From Alphaproteobacteria bacterium (GTDB taxonomy: Bacteria; Pseudomonadota; Alphaproteobacteria; UBA6615), in assembly GCA_011087645.1 (NCBI GenBank), contig JAALLF010000013.1, positions 1 to 64,000 of the forward strand: DNA of 64,000 nucleotides, written 5' to 3'. The notes beneath the pieces are model-generated. The model saw only the letters and a list, made by a program, of their open reading frames with translations, searched no databases and was not told the DNA's origin. Positions 36,438-44,789 of this stretch are shown in pieces. How positions within the stretch are numbered: position 1 is the stretch's first letter; every line of letters starts with the position of its first letter. Both the position numbers and the translations under genes were made by a program.

Positions 36438-36751
36438 CGACCGATAGATTCTAGAGCGATTTCCGTTCCGTTAGAACCGCAAACCAAGCAGGGCCTGCTG
36501 TGGTCGGTGTGACAAGTGTTTATTTACGAGGTCACCCCCACCCCAACCCTCCCCCTTCAAGGGGGCTGAGACTGGACCGTCACGCCAGTGGCGTGGCGTA
36601 AGCCAGTCGAATATCTTTTCTGCGATCCGACTTGCGTCGTGCCACCGGCACGACGGTTCGTCCCGCAGCCCCCCTTGTGGGGGAGAATTTAGGTGGGGGG
36701 TCGGGAGCGAAGCTCCCTATAACGTCGGCTACAATTTGGTCGGTTACTGCT
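36438..36751. other. intergenic region holding a large palindromic element
   Basis: 314 nt between the convergent importer operon and adenylate cyclase genes. Most is the repeat at 36534-36701. No gene is visible, and no standard terminator apart from the element's own hairpins. Confidence 0.55.
36534..36701. repeat. 168-bp element with terminal inverted repeats and internal hairpins
   Basis: The left end (36534-36568) and right end (36666-36701) are imperfect inverted copies of about 35 nt, rich in C on the left and G on the right. Inside are CACGCC-AGT-GGCGTG (36581-36595) and CGTCGTGCC-ACC-GGCACGACG (36635-36655), both perfect hairpins. The ends resemble the CCCCAACCCTCCCCC core of the common intergenic repeats of proteobacteria. 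No target-site duplication is clear and there is no transposase. It may be a REP/MITE-like element or act as a bidirectional terminator for the convergent genes. Confidence 0.7.
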
Positions 36752-38098
36752 CTAGCTGGCGACGACGACTAGATCGACGGGCGCATCGACCCCGTCGACA
36801 TCGCGCTCACGGCGCAGCTCGTGGGACGCCTTGGGCTCATAGCCTTGCCGTAGCGCGGTTTGGTAGGCCGCGTCCGTCACCAGCGCGCGCACCTGTTCGG
36901 CCTTGGCGTGTTTTTCCAATTTCGCCGCCAGATTAACCGGCTCGCCGATCACCGTATATTCCAACCGCCGCTCGTCGCCGACCGCACCGAAGATCAATTC
37001 ACCGGTGGCGACAGCCGCATTGACGATAACCGGCATCGAACCGGCTGCCATCCGTTCCTCGTTCCAGGCTGTCATCACATCGAGAATTTCATCGACCGCG
37101 CGCAGCGCATCGGCGGCGTAGGTCTCGCTGGGCATGGCGGCGCCAAACGTCGCCATCACCCCGTCGCCAAGAAATTTATCGATGCCGCCGCCATGGCCCT
37201 GGATGACCGGAACCACATGGGCCTGATAGTCTGACAGCAGCCGGATCAACGACGCCGCCGACTGGCTGTTCGACATCGCCGTGAAGCCGCGAATGTCGAG
37301 CATCAGCACCGCGGCGTTGCGGTATTCACCCTCGCCGGCGACAACCTGGCTGTCGCCGCTGGTGATTTGGCGCGCCACATTGGCATCGAAAAACCGCGAT
37401 AGATCGCGCTTGGCGGTGCCTTCGGACACCGAATCGAACAAGGTTCGCCGGGCGCGCCTGACCGCCGCCGCCAGCACCAGCGTGACCACCGCAATAGTGA
37501 TTATCTTGTCGAACTCGGCCCCGATCAAAATGGCGTTGCCGGTCATATAGCGAATGAAATCCCGGGTGATGCTCATGCCTTCGGTATCGAGAACCGCGGC
37601 ATAGGTCACCAAGGCCGCCCAGCCAATTATCGCCGTGCCGCCGGCCAGCAGCACGTAGCGCGCATCGAACCGCAACGCCCTGAGGGCGATGAAGATGAAC
37701 ACGTAAAGCAGCGTTGGCGCCTTCAGATAAAACGAGGGTGGTTGCTGGTAGGTTCGGTGAAAGCTCCAGATCAGCACCATCAAAAGCGCCATATCGGCGA
37801 TCACCGATAGGGTCAGAAACCAGCCCGGCAACCGAACCCGGTAACTGGCGATCAAGCGTATCAGGGTAAACGCCAGATAGAGGCCGAGCGCCCACGGCGC
37901 CAACTCGAAGCCGATTTCCCCCTCGAAGGGCTGCGGCGCGATGAAGAACAAAGCGCCGAACAGCAGCACGATCGCGAGTTGAACCAAGGAGATTATTTGT
38001 TCCGAGCGGTCTTGCTGGCGCGATATATCGTCCTGGACCCGCTGCGGCGCGCGCTGGGCATCACCGCCTTGCAGCGTGCTCAAAAAATTAGACATCAT
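36752..38098 (-). CDS. membrane-anchored class III adenylate/guanylate cyclase
   Basis: A 448-residue protein (start at ATG 38098; the frame is open to 38158). About six transmembrane helices occupy residues 35-235, with no known sensor domain, followed by a C-terminal class III cyclase domain. Metal-binding aspartates are in VLMLDIRGFTAM and KFLGDGVMATFG. NAAVATGELIFGAVG and YTVIGEPVNLAAKLEKHAK are the remaining family motifs, including the transition-state Asn-x-x-x-Arg-like region (NLAAKLE, with Lys in place of Arg). It makes cAMP or cGMP. It follows the metallo-beta-lactamase gene by about 135 nt in the same direction. Substrate choice is unproven. Confidence 0.88.
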   Translation of the reverse strand: MMSNFLSTLQGGDAQRAPQRVQDDISRQQDRSEQIISLVQLAIVLLFGALFFIAPQPFEGEIGFELAPWALGLYLAFTLIRLIASYRVRLPGWFLTLSVIADMALLMVLIWSFHRTYQQPPSFYLKAPTLLYVFIFIALRALRFDARYVLLAGGTAIIGWAALVTYAAVLDTEGMSITRDFIRYMTGNAILIGAEFDKIITIAVVTLVLAAAVRRARRTLFDSVSEGTAKRDLSRFFDANVARQITSGDSQVVAGEGEYRNAAVLMLDIRGFTAMSNSQSAASLIRLLSDYQAHVVPVIQGHGGGIDKFLGDGVMATFGAAMPSETYAADALRAVDEILDVMTAWNEERMAAGSMPVIVNAAVATGELIFGAVGDERRLEYTVIGEPVNLAAKLEKHAKAEQVRALVTDAAYQTALRQGYEPKASHELRRERDVDGVDAPVDLVVVAS

Positions 38099-38233
38099 GG
38101 CCCCGTACCCCCATTGGGCAGTGGCGGATGGCGACACAAAGCGGGCGACCCGAAGCATAACCCTTCATATGTGATCACGCGCCCCTACACTTTCCGGTAA
38201 AAGACCTGTGACCGCACCCGCGCGGCCTCCACG

Positions 38234-39067
38234 CTACGGCGTGAGCACCATCCCCTCTTGCGCCACGACGGTGCCAGGACGCTTGGCGCTCGCCTGTGCG
38301 GCAATCGCATCCATGAAGGCGTCATCATGAGTGGGCTCATGGTGAAACACAACGAACGTCCCGACATTGGCGGCGTCGGCCAGAGCGACCCCGGCCTCCC
38401 AGGTGGAATGACCCCAGCCTTTGTAGTTGGGATATTCTTCTTCTGTGTAGGTGCAGTCGTAGATAAAGATGTCGGCGCCGGCGATGAGGTCGACAATGTT
38501 TTGGTCCAACTGGCCTTCGACATGCTCGGTATCGGTGACATAGCAAATCGAATGGCCATCGAATTCGATGCGGTACCCTGTCGCCCGGTTGGGATGGTTC
38601 AATGGCCCAGTCTTGACCACCGCGCCACATTTCAAGGTGAAGCTTTCGCCACATTTGAAATCGTTGAACACCTTGTCGGCAGCCATGATATCCATCGGGA
38701 TCGGAAAGAGCGGCGCCATCAACATCTCGCACAAAACTTCTTCCAAGCTGTGCTCGGGCACGAGATGACCAGACCACAGGCGCACCGTATTGTCGGCGCT
38801 ATAGACGGGCGCGAAAAACGGCAGCCCGACGATATGGTCGAAATGGGTGTGGGTGAAAAGAATATCGGTATCGACCGGCCCGTTTTTCATCAGCATGTCG
38901 CCGAGCTCGCGGATGCCGGTGCCGGCGTCGAGAATAATCGTGCTGCCATTGCAATGGATTTCGATGCACGAGGTGTTGCCGCCATAGCGCACCGTGCTGG
39001 GGCCGGGACAAGGTATCGAGCCGCGAACCCCCCAGAAGCGGGCGTAGAAATTATCGTCTGCGGTCAC
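38234..39067 (-). CDS. metallo-beta-lactamase fold hydrolase upstream of the cyclase
   Basis: A 277-residue MBL protein starting at GTG 39067. The zinc motif is FTHTHFDHIVGLPFF near residue 72-86 (H-x-H-x-D-H). Further ligands are likely in LNHPNRATGYRI, CYVTDTEH, DCTYTEEEY and the late VVFHHEPTHDD. It lacks RNase Z or glyoxalase signatures and resembles the phosphodiesterase-like MBL proteins. With a cyclase gene just downstream a cyclic-nucleotide phosphodiesterase role is a reasonable guess. There is no signal peptide, so it acts in the cytoplasm. Confidence 0.85.
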   Translation of the reverse strand: MTADDNFYARFWGVRGSIPCPGPSTVRYGGNTSCIEIHCNGSTIILDAGTGIRELGDMLMKNGPVDTDILFTHTHFDHIVGLPFFAPVYSADNTVRLWSGHLVPEHSLEEVLCEMLMAPLFPIPMDIMAADKVFNDFKCGESFTLKCGAVVKTGPLNHPNRATGYRIEFDGHSICYVTDTEHVEGQLDQNIVDLIAGADIFIYDCTYTEEEYPNYKGWGHSTWEAGVALADAANVGTFVVFHHEPTHDDAFMDAIAAQASAKRPGTVVAQEGMVLTP

Positions 39068-39252
39068 GTTGCAGCGTTCTCCTGTCGTGCGGTCCGGTGT
39101 TCGACTATTGTGCGACCGCGTCGCGCTATCACATCGTTTTGCACAGCTCAGTGTGCCCTAACGCCAAGCAAAGAAAAAGTAACGGTCTGATATACCCACC
39201 GCACCCGTCTTTGTTGTAATTCATCGCTAATTTTCACCCCGCAACGGTTTAC

Positions 39253-40470
39253 ATGTCCTTACCTGGAACCCAAACCACGGCCACCAACTGGACCGGCGTG
39301 AGCTACGGCATCGTGCTGGGATTCGTAGCAGCGTATTACCAATTCAAGGTACCGCCGGTCCTGCCGGTCCTGTTTGACGACTATAACTACGATAAATTCG
39401 TCGCCGGCGGCTTCATGTCAATATTTGCCGTCGCCGGCATGGCGATCAGCGTGCGGGTTGGCCGGGCGATTCGCAGACGGGGCGCCGCGCGCTATCTTGC
39501 CGGCGCGTTCTCGCTGATGATCATCGGCAGCCTGTTGGGCCTGGCGGTTCCCGAAAGCGGCACCTTGATGCTGATCTCGCGCACCATCGAGGGGCTCGGC
39601 GCCGCGGTGCTGGCGGTCTGTATGCCGGCCTTCGCCAATATGAACGCCGGGCCGCGCCACCTGCCCGTCATCATCGCCGTTCAGGCGACCTGGATTCCGG
39701 TCGGCCAGGTGACGGCGAATTTGATTGCCCAGCCGGCTGTCGCCGCCGGTCAGTGGCAGCCGGTGTGGTGGGCCGGCATCGCCGCCACCCTGGCCATCGC
39801 CGTGTGGACCTTCGCCATTGCCCGGCGCGGCCAGGTCGATTTCGGCGGGCGGCCAAGTGACAGCGATCAAAACACCGCCGCCAACACCGTTACCAAACCG
39901 GAACAGCGCGCGCTGTTATTTGCCGCGGTTCTGTTTTTTCTCTGGCAGGCCCAATTCATGGCCTACTTCACCTGGTTGCCGGTCTATCTGGTCGACGTGC
40001 GGGGCTTCAGCGCTGACGGGGCGGTGTTGATCAATCAGATACCCGTTGTCGTGCTGTTGGTCTTTGCGCTAGCAACCGGTTTCGCGTTGCGCGCCGGGGT
40101 CGGCGTCATACCCCTGGTCATCGCCGCATTGGCTTTACAGGCTGGGTCGTGGCTGCTCGTGCCGGTCGCCGACAGCGTGATTATCGGCACCATCAGCTTG
40201 GTCGCCTGGGGCATCGCGGCTGGCATCACCCCGACCTGCTTGTGGGCGCTACCCTCGGTGCTGTTGGGCGGACACCGCGCCGACACCCACGCGTTCGCCG
40301 TGGTGCTGACAGGTCGCTATTTGGGCATTCTCGCCGGGCCGTTGATCGCCGTCGCCATCTTTAGGCTCACCAGCGACTGGCTAGCCGTGGCCTACACCTT
40401 CGGCGCGGTGACCGCGCTGTGCGCCGGCGCGGCGTTTTACCTGGGCATTCTGGTCAAACGGATCGGCTAG
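39253..40470 (+). CDS. MFS transporter
   Basis: A 405-residue major facilitator with 12 predicted helices. The A-loop MF motif is diverged (GRAIRRRGAARYLAGAF near 74-90) and the second half starts after a hydrophilic loop around 205-222. Weakly resembles cyanate/nitroimidazole-type (CynX/NimT) or nitrate-type MFS members; the substrate is not assignable. It is divergent from the MBL-cyclase pair. The stop overlaps the response-regulator stop in a CTAG (40467-40470). Confidence 0.85.
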   Translation: MSLPGTQTTATNWTGVSYGIVLGFVAAYYQFKVPPVLPVLFDDYNYDKFVAGGFMSIFAVAGMAISVRVGRAIRRRGAARYLAGAFSLMIIGSLLGLAVPESGTLMLISRTIEGLGAAVLAVCMPAFANMNAGPRHLPVIIAVQATWIPVGQVTANLIAQPAVAAGQWQPVWWAGIAATLAIAVWTFAIARRGQVDFGGRPSDSDQNTAANTVTKPEQRALLFAAVLFFLWQAQFMAYFTWLPVYLVDVRGFSADGAVLINQIPVVVLLVFALATGFALRAGVGVIPLVIAALALQAGSWLLVPVADSVIIGTISLVAWGIAAGITPTCLWALPSVLLGGHRADTHAFAVVLTGRYLGILAGPLIAVAIFRLTSDWLAVAYTFGAVTALCAGAAFYLGILVKRIG

Positions 40471-41153
40471 GGAATCAGACGGTAGCCGCCCGGTTCGGTG
40501 ACCAGGATCGTGGCGCTCGACGGATCGGCCTCGATCTTCTGGCGCAGGCGATAGACATGGGTCTCCAGCGTGTGGGTGGTGACGCCGGCATTGTAGCCCC
40601 AGACCTCGCCCAGCAGCGTATCGCGGCTGACCACCTTGTCGCCGGCCCGATAGAGATATTTTAAGATCGCGGTCTCTTTCTCGGTCAAGCGCACCTTTTG
40701 CTCATCGCCATCGACCAGCAGCTTGTGGGCCGGCTGGAACGTGTAGGGGCCGATGGCGAAGACCGCATCCTCGCTTTGCTCGTGCTGGCGCAATTGCGCG
40801 CGTAGACGGGCCAATAGGACGTTCAAGCGAAACGGCTTGGTCACATAATCATTGGCGCCGGCGTCGAGGCCCAAAATCTGGTCGGCATCGGTGTCCTGGC
40901 CGGTCAGCATGATGATCGGCGACTTGACGCCGTTGCGCCGCATCAGCCGGCAGACCTCGCGGCCGTCCATGTCGGGCAACCCCACATCGAGGATAACGGC
41001 GTCGAAATATTCGCCCTTGGTGGTCTCCAGCGCCTCCGCCGCGGTGGCGGCCTCGGCGGTCAAAAACTCCTCATGCAAGCGCAGTTGCTCGGAAAGGGAA
41101 TCGCGCAATCCGTCGTCATCGTCCACCAGCAGTATCTTTTTTCCGGTAGTCAT
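40467..41153 (-). CDS. OmpR-family response regulator, orphan
   Basis: A 228-residue response regulator. The receiver has acidic pocket LLVDDDDGLRD, phospho-acceptor Asp56 in VILDVGLPDMDG, the Thr of MLTGQDTD and the Lys of YVTKPF. A winged-helix output (VRLTEKETAILKYLYRAGDK and ethVYRLRQKIE near the C-terminus) binds DNA. It resembles CenR/PhoB-like regulators in alphaproteobacteria. No histidine kinase is adjacent. The start at ATG 41153 is unambiguous. Confidence 0.92.
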   Translation of the reverse strand: MTTGKKILLVDDDDGLRDSLSEQLRLHEEFLTAEAATAAEALETTKGEYFDAVILDVGLPDMDGREVCRLMRRNGVKSPIIMLTGQDTDADQILGLDAGANDYVTKPFRLNVLLARLRAQLRQHEQSEDAVFAIGPYTFQPAHKLLVDGDEQKVRLTEKETAILKYLYRAGDKVVSRDTLLGEVWGYNAGVTTHTLETHVYRLRQKIEADPSSATILVTEPGGYRLIP

Positions 41154-41186
41154 CAGCCTATACTCCGGTCGGTTATTGTTGGTTGC

Positions 41187-41471
41187 TTACTGGGAGACCT
41201 CGACGCCACGCCAGAAAGCGACATGGTCGCGAATATTCTCAGCCGCCCGTTTCGGATCGGGATAGTACCACGCGGCGTCCGGGTTCTCTTCCCCGTCGAC
41301 GGTGACCAAATAATAATGCGCCATGCCCTTCCAGGGGCAATTCGATTGATGGTCGCTTTCGCTAAAGAATTCGCGGTTCAGCGCGTCAGCCGGAAAATAG
41401 ATATTGCCTTCAACGACTTCGAAGGTGTCGCTTTCGGCGAGAATTTTGTTTTTCCAGACAGCTTTTGCCAT
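41187..41471 (-). CDS. DUF427 domain protein
   Basis: A 94-residue DUF427 protein. The family core is visible as AESDTFEVVEGNIYFPADAL, NCPWKGMAHYYLVTVDG and the AWYYPDPKRAAENIRDHVAFW end. The function is unknown; proteins of this kind are small cytoplasmic beta-rich folds. It lies 33 nt upstream of the response regulator in the same direction and is perhaps co-transcribed. Confidence 0.93.
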   Translation of the reverse strand: MAKAVWKNKILAESDTFEVVEGNIYFPADALNREFFSESDHQSNCPWKGMAHYYLVTVDGEENPDAAWYYPDPKRAAENIRDHVAFWRGVEVSQ

Positions 41472-41726
41472 GATCGCGGCCCCCGGTGTTTGTGAAGAAC
41501 ATCAGATGGCCTCGTTAACCCCATAAAACAAGGGATTAGAGGCCTCGACACAGGCTTCAAATGCGTTCACGTTCAAGCGAGCTTAACATTACAGCGCGAT
41601 GATATATATCGCCACGGTATATGCCCAGTATAGGTATCGATCGGTCGATCTTGCGCGCCAAACAACATATATAAGCCTCCAGCCCCGGCGATCGCCGAGG
41701 CGCACGAGCTTTGAGTGACGATTGCC
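41472..41726. other. divergent intergenic region before ribA, with a perfect palindrome
   Basis: About 250 nt between the leftward DUF427 gene and rightward ribA. CGGCGATCGCCG (41686-41697) is a perfect 12-bp palindrome about 30 nt before the ribA start. ATCGA-TCGG-TCGAT and GATATATATC are further short inverted repeats near 41600-41650, and CATATATAAG near 41666-41675 could contain a -10. I looked for an FMN riboswitch (AGGGCAGGGTGAAA-type core) and saw none. Confidence 0.4.
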
Positions 41727-42890
41727 ATGAGCGAGAATATTTCAGCCCCGCAAGGCGCCCCGAGCGCGACCCCGCTGCCCATTGGGCTGCAGGCCGTCGA
41801 ACGCGCCATCGCCGACCTGCGCCGGGGCGCGACCGTCGTGGTGGCGGGCAATGGCCACGCGCTGATGGTGCAGGCCGCCGAGGGCGTGACCCACGACGCC
41901 CTGGCGCGACTGACGGCCCTGTCGAAAGGGACGCCTTCGCTACTGTTGACCGCGCGGCGCGCCGCAATTCTGGGCCTGACCAGCGACCCCCAGGGCGCGG
42001 TCCGGGTCAGCTTGAGCGGCGGCGTCACGGCGGACACGGTGCGCATGATGGCCGATCCAGCGGGCCCGCAACCGCAACACCAGCCCGCCGCCCTGTCGAT
42101 CGCCTTGATCGAGCGGGAGACCGAGCCGGGCGCCGGCGAGCTGGGCGCCATCGAGCTGGCGAAGCTCGCCCGGTTGTTGCCGGCAACCGTGGTGGCCGCG
42201 GTGCCGGCGGAACGGCTGGGCTATTTGCCGTCCTGGGCGGACACAGAATCGCTGCTCGTCGTCGAACTCGACAGCATCCACCAATATCGCGACGCCGAGG
42301 CCCGCACCCTACAACGGGTCGGCGCGGCGACGGTGCCCCTGAGCGACGCGGAAAACACCAATGTCATCGCCTTTCGCCCGCCCGATGGCGGGCGCGAGCA
42401 TCTAGCCATCGTCATCGGCGAGCTCGCGCCCGACGCGCCGGTCCTGGTGCGCATCCACTCGGAATGCTTTACCGGCGATCTGCTGGGCAGCCTGCGTTGC
42501 GACTGCGGCGACCAATTGCGCGGCGCCGTCGCCGAGATCAACAAGGCGGGTAGCGGCGTGCTGCTCTATATGGCGCAAGAGGGCCGTGGCATCGGCCTGG
42601 TCAACAAGCTGCGGGCCTACGAGCTGCAGGATCAGGGCTTCGACACCATCGACGCCAACGAACAGTTGGGCTTCGACCCCGACGAACGGATCTATCAGCC
42701 GGCCGCTGAAATTCTGCGCCAGTTGAGCATCACACGAGTGCGGCTATTGACCAACAATCCGCGAAAGGTGGCCGCCCTGGCGGACGGCGGCATCGAGGTC
42801 GTCGAGCGGGTACCCCACGCCTTTCCCGCCAATCGACACAGCGAGCGTTATCTCGCCACCAAGCAAAGCCGCGGCGGGCACCTTCTATAG
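41727..42890 (+). CDS. ribA: GTP cyclohydrolase II, with degenerate N-terminal DHBP-synthase-like domain
   Basis: A 387-residue riboflavin-pathway enzyme; ATG 41727 is taken over a GTG 12 nt upstream. Residues about 180-387 are the catalytic GTP cyclohydrolase II: LVRIHSECFTGDLLGSLRCD supplies zinc cysteines with CDCGDQ just after, YMAQEGRGIGLVNKLRAYEL holds the nucleotide site, and LLTNNPRKVAALADGGIEVV is the C-terminal signature. Residues about 15-175 resemble DHBP synthase (RibB) but lack its acidic catalytic motif, as in other alphaproteobacterial RibA proteins. It converts GTP to the pyrimidine precursor of riboflavin. No other rib genes are near. Confidence 0.93.
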   Translation: MSENISAPQGAPSATPLPIGLQAVERAIADLRRGATVVVAGNGHALMVQAAEGVTHDALARLTALSKGTPSLLLTARRAAILGLTSDPQGAVRVSLSGGVTADTVRMMADPAGPQPQHQPAALSIALIERETEPGAGELGAIELAKLARLLPATVVAAVPAERLGYLPSWADTESLLVVELDSIHQYRDAEARTLQRVGAATVPLSDAENTNVIAFRPPDGGREHLAIVIGELAPDAPVLVRIHSECFTGDLLGSLRCDCGDQLRGAVAEINKAGSGVLLYMAQEGRGIGLVNKLRAYELQDQGFDTIDANEQLGFDPDERIYQPAAEILRQLSITRVRLLTNNPRKVAALADGGIEVVERVPHAFPANRHSERYLATKQSRGGHLL

Positions 42891-42917
42891 GCCATAGACC
42901 CCTAATTTGGGGCTTTA

Positions 42918-42941
42918 GCGGCACTATTTGCCTAGTGCCGC
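42918..42941 (+). terminator. possible terminator-like hairpin after ribA
   Basis: GCGGCAC-TATTTGCCTA-GTGCCGC is a perfect 7-bp stem with a 10-nt loop, about 30 nt after the ribA stop. A smaller CCCC-TAATTT-GGGG-CTTT hairpin precedes it at 42900-42916. The T-tract is poor, so rho-dependent or partial termination is possible. Confidence 0.35.
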
Positions 42942-43017
42942 CCGCAAATACGATTCGCCGGCCGCGTTCTAGCTCGCCAAAGGGCGGATTCCCGCGGGAT
43001 TTGGCCAAATCGACGCT

Positions 43018-43033
43018 TGGCACCGCGATTGCA
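43018..43033 (+). promoter_or_regulatory. sigma-54 promoter (near-perfect -24/-12)
   Basis: TGGCACC-GCGA-TTGCA has the complete -24 TGGCAC and -12 TTGCA elements with exact 4-nt spacing after the seventh base and the invariant GG and GC. Expected transcription start near 43045, giving a short leader to the GTG at 43068, preceded by AGGAG at 43055-43059. This is the best sigma-54 site in the window. Confidence 0.75.
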
Positions 43034-43067
43034 CCTATTTCAGGGAGTTTGAATAGGAGTTTGGGCT

Positions 43068-43976
43068 GTGCCCTCAGTTGCGCCACCAGCATCCGAAGCG
43101 CCGGGTTTGCATGAATCGATGCCCGAAACGAAGGTCGTTTCGTTTGCCGAAGACGGGTCCAGCTTCTTTGACAACCTGCTCGATATCGTCAACCCGCTAC
43201 AACATATCCCGGTGGTGTCGACAATCTATCGGGCGATCAGCGGCGATGAGATTGCCGCGCCGGCCCGGCTGATCGGCGGCGCCCTGTTCGGCGGCCCCAT
43301 GGGTTTGGGATCGGCCGCAGCCAATCTCATGTTCGAAGAGGTGAGCGGCGACGATTTGGCCGGCCATGCGTTAGCGCTTATCGGCGATACCGTCGACGCG
43401 CCGGAACTGGCCAACGCGGTAGCCCCGGCCGCCGACGCCGCCGCGCCGGTCGCCGACCTCACCGCGCTGGCGGCACAACCGCGCGCGCCACAGGCCGCTA
43501 CGCCAGCCGCAGCAACAGCGGCCGCAACATCTGTTTCCGGCCCGGGACCTGACCCGAGCCCGGGCCCGGACATAATCTGGAACGGCCCGCGGATCTTGCC
43601 CTCCCTCGCCCGCTCGACGGCGACACCGCCGAGCGCCGCCCCAATCGACCGGTCGGTCAATATCTCCGCCGCGCAGCCCGCGCCGATATCGATGAGCGAC
43701 GGCTCTCCGGCGGAACGCGCCGACTTGCCTGCCGCCCTGCCCGCAACCTCCCCCACCGGGCTCTCCACGGGGTCGAACAAACCTGACGCCGCCGGCGCAA
43801 ATCCCGCCGCGCGCCCGGCCTGGCTTGATGCCGCGATAGCCGATGCGCAAGCCGTCCAGGGCACGGCGCAAAAGGGCGCGGCCCCGCAAAAGGTCGACGG
43901 GCAGCCCTGGATCAGCGACGCCATGCTTGAGGCGCTGGGCAAATACCGCGAGATGAATCTCGAACGTAACCGGTAA
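43068..43976 (+). CDS. conserved hypothetical protein, putatively sigma-54 controlled
   Basis: A 302-residue protein of unknown function with a GTG start after AGGAG. The N-terminal 110 residues look conserved and structured: SFFDNLLDIVNPLQHIPVVS, then TIYRAISGDEIAAPARLIGG and a glycine-rich hydrophobic stretch GALFGGPMGLGSAAANLMFE that might insert in or touch a membrane. The remainder is low-complexity, rich in Ala and Pro (110-245). The last 50 residues are charged (WLDAAIADAQAVQ, WISDAMLEALGKYREMNLER). No signal peptide is present. It is preceded by a strong sigma-54 promoter, implying control by a bacterial enhancer-binding protein such as NtrC or FlbD. Nothing adjacent explains its role. 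Confidence 0.75.
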   Translation: MPSVAPPASEAPGLHESMPETKVVSFAEDGSSFFDNLLDIVNPLQHIPVVSTIYRAISGDEIAAPARLIGGALFGGPMGLGSAAANLMFEEVSGDDLAGHALALIGDTVDAPELANAVAPAADAAAPVADLTALAAQPRAPQAATPAAATAAATSVSGPGPDPSPGPDIIWNGPRILPSLARSTATPPSAAPIDRSVNISAAQPAPISMSDGSPAERADLPAALPATSPTGLSTGSNKPDAAGANPAARPAWLDAAIADAQAVQGTAQKGAAPQKVDGQPWISDAMLEALGKYREMNLERNR

Positions 43977-44279
43977 CGGCGAATTTCAGCGGTCACTTCA
44001 CTTCGATCAAAAAGCAAGCTCGATGCCATGCGGAGCGCTAAGCCGTTCTCCTTGATGGGCCGGGCAATCGCATATGGCGAGGGTGGAATTCCCCCTCCTT
44101 CGAGACACTCGCTACGCGAGCCCTCAGGATGAGGAATTCTGTTAGATATGCGCAAAGCCTCATCCTGAGGAGCCGCCCGAAGGGTGGCGTCTCGAAGGGC
44201 GAGGTTGTCACAGGCGACCGCCCCGACTCAAGCAAGAGAGGGTTCATTACGCCACGCGCCTGGCGCGTTATACTAGGCC
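43977..44279. other. intergenic region holding a dispersed repeat copy
   Basis: 303 nt without a gene, mostly the repeat at 44066-44204. No clear promoter for the L,D-transpeptidase gene is visible, apart from GCGTTATACTAGG near 44265-44277, whose TATACT could be a -10. Confidence 0.45.
44066..44204. repeat. dispersed palindromic repeat, copy 1
   Basis: A 139-bp copy of an element repeated at 63288-63427. The core is symmetrical: CCTTCGAGAC ... CCTCAGGATGAGG, a central AATTCTGTTAGATATGCGCAAAG, then CCTCATCCTGAGG ... GTCTCGAAGG. The arms form a long hairpin or cruciform. The two copies differ at only about ten positions. No open frame or transposase is present. Similar CTTCGAGAC/GGATGAGG repeats occur in many alphaproteobacteria. 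Confidence 0.9.
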
Positions 44280-44789
44280 ATGCTGAGCGTTCACCCCACC
44301 GCGCGGAGCCGCGGCCTTCTTCGGTTCGAGGGCGATGAATATCCGTGTGCCCTGGGCCGCTCTGGCGTGCTTGCAAAAAAACGCGAGGGTGATGGGGCGA
44401 CGCCGGTCGGGTCGTTTAAGTTAAGGCGGGTATTTTACCGGGCCGACCGATTGGCGCTGCCGCAAAGCGGGTTGCCTTTGCGCGCGCTAACCGAACGCGA
44501 TGGTTGGTGCGACGACCCGGCGCATGGCGACTATAACCGGCTGGTCGCGCTGCCCTTTGCGGCGTCCCACGAAGCGCTCTGGCGCGACGATCGTCTCTAC
44601 GATGTTATTATCGTCATCGGCCATAATGACGATCCGCCGCGCGCCCTCCTGGGCAGCGCGATCTTTATTCATTGCGCGAGCGACGACTATGCGCCGACCG
44701 AGGGCTGTGTGGCCCTGGCCCGCGAAACCCTGATCGACCTGGCGCCTCGGCTCACGCCGGACATGGCGTTGCAGATCAGCGAAGCTTAA
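44280..44789 (+). CDS. L,D-transpeptidase (YkuD) family protein
   Basis: A 169-residue YkuD-domain protein. GRSGVLAKKREGDGATPVGS is the entry, YDVIIVIGHND follows, and the catalytic region is AIFIHCASDDYAPTEGCVAL near 125-145, with the His and the Cys; the usual S/T-H-GC is T-E-GC, as in the short COG3786-type subgroup. No signal peptide is visible at the ATG used, so location is uncertain; members act in periplasmic peptidoglycan cross-linking or have other roles. The stop overlaps the convergent YggS stop in TTAA. Confidence 0.85.
   Translation: MLSVHPTARSRGLLRFEGDEYPCALGRSGVLAKKREGDGATPVGSFKLRRVFYRADRLALPQSGLPLRALTERDGWCDDPAHGDYNRLVALPFAASHEALWRDDRLYDVIIVIGHNDDPPRALLGSAIFIHCASDDYAPTEGCVALARETLIDLAPRLTPDMALQISEA

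Noticed and set aside
41472..41726. FMN riboswitch before ribA
   Set aside because: The conserved core sequence of the FMN riboswitch was looked for and is not present.
44129..44338. Short reading frame beginning with MRNSVRYAQSLILRSRPKGG, repeated near 63354
   Set aside because: It arises from translating the dispersed palindromic repeat; both copies give the same peptide because the DNA is repeated, not because a gene is present.
44280..44789. Missing His in the S/T-H-GC motif of the L,D-transpeptidase as a sign of inactivity
   Set aside because: The short COG3786-type subgroup commonly has T-E-GC or T-A-GC, so this variation alone does not indicate loss of function.
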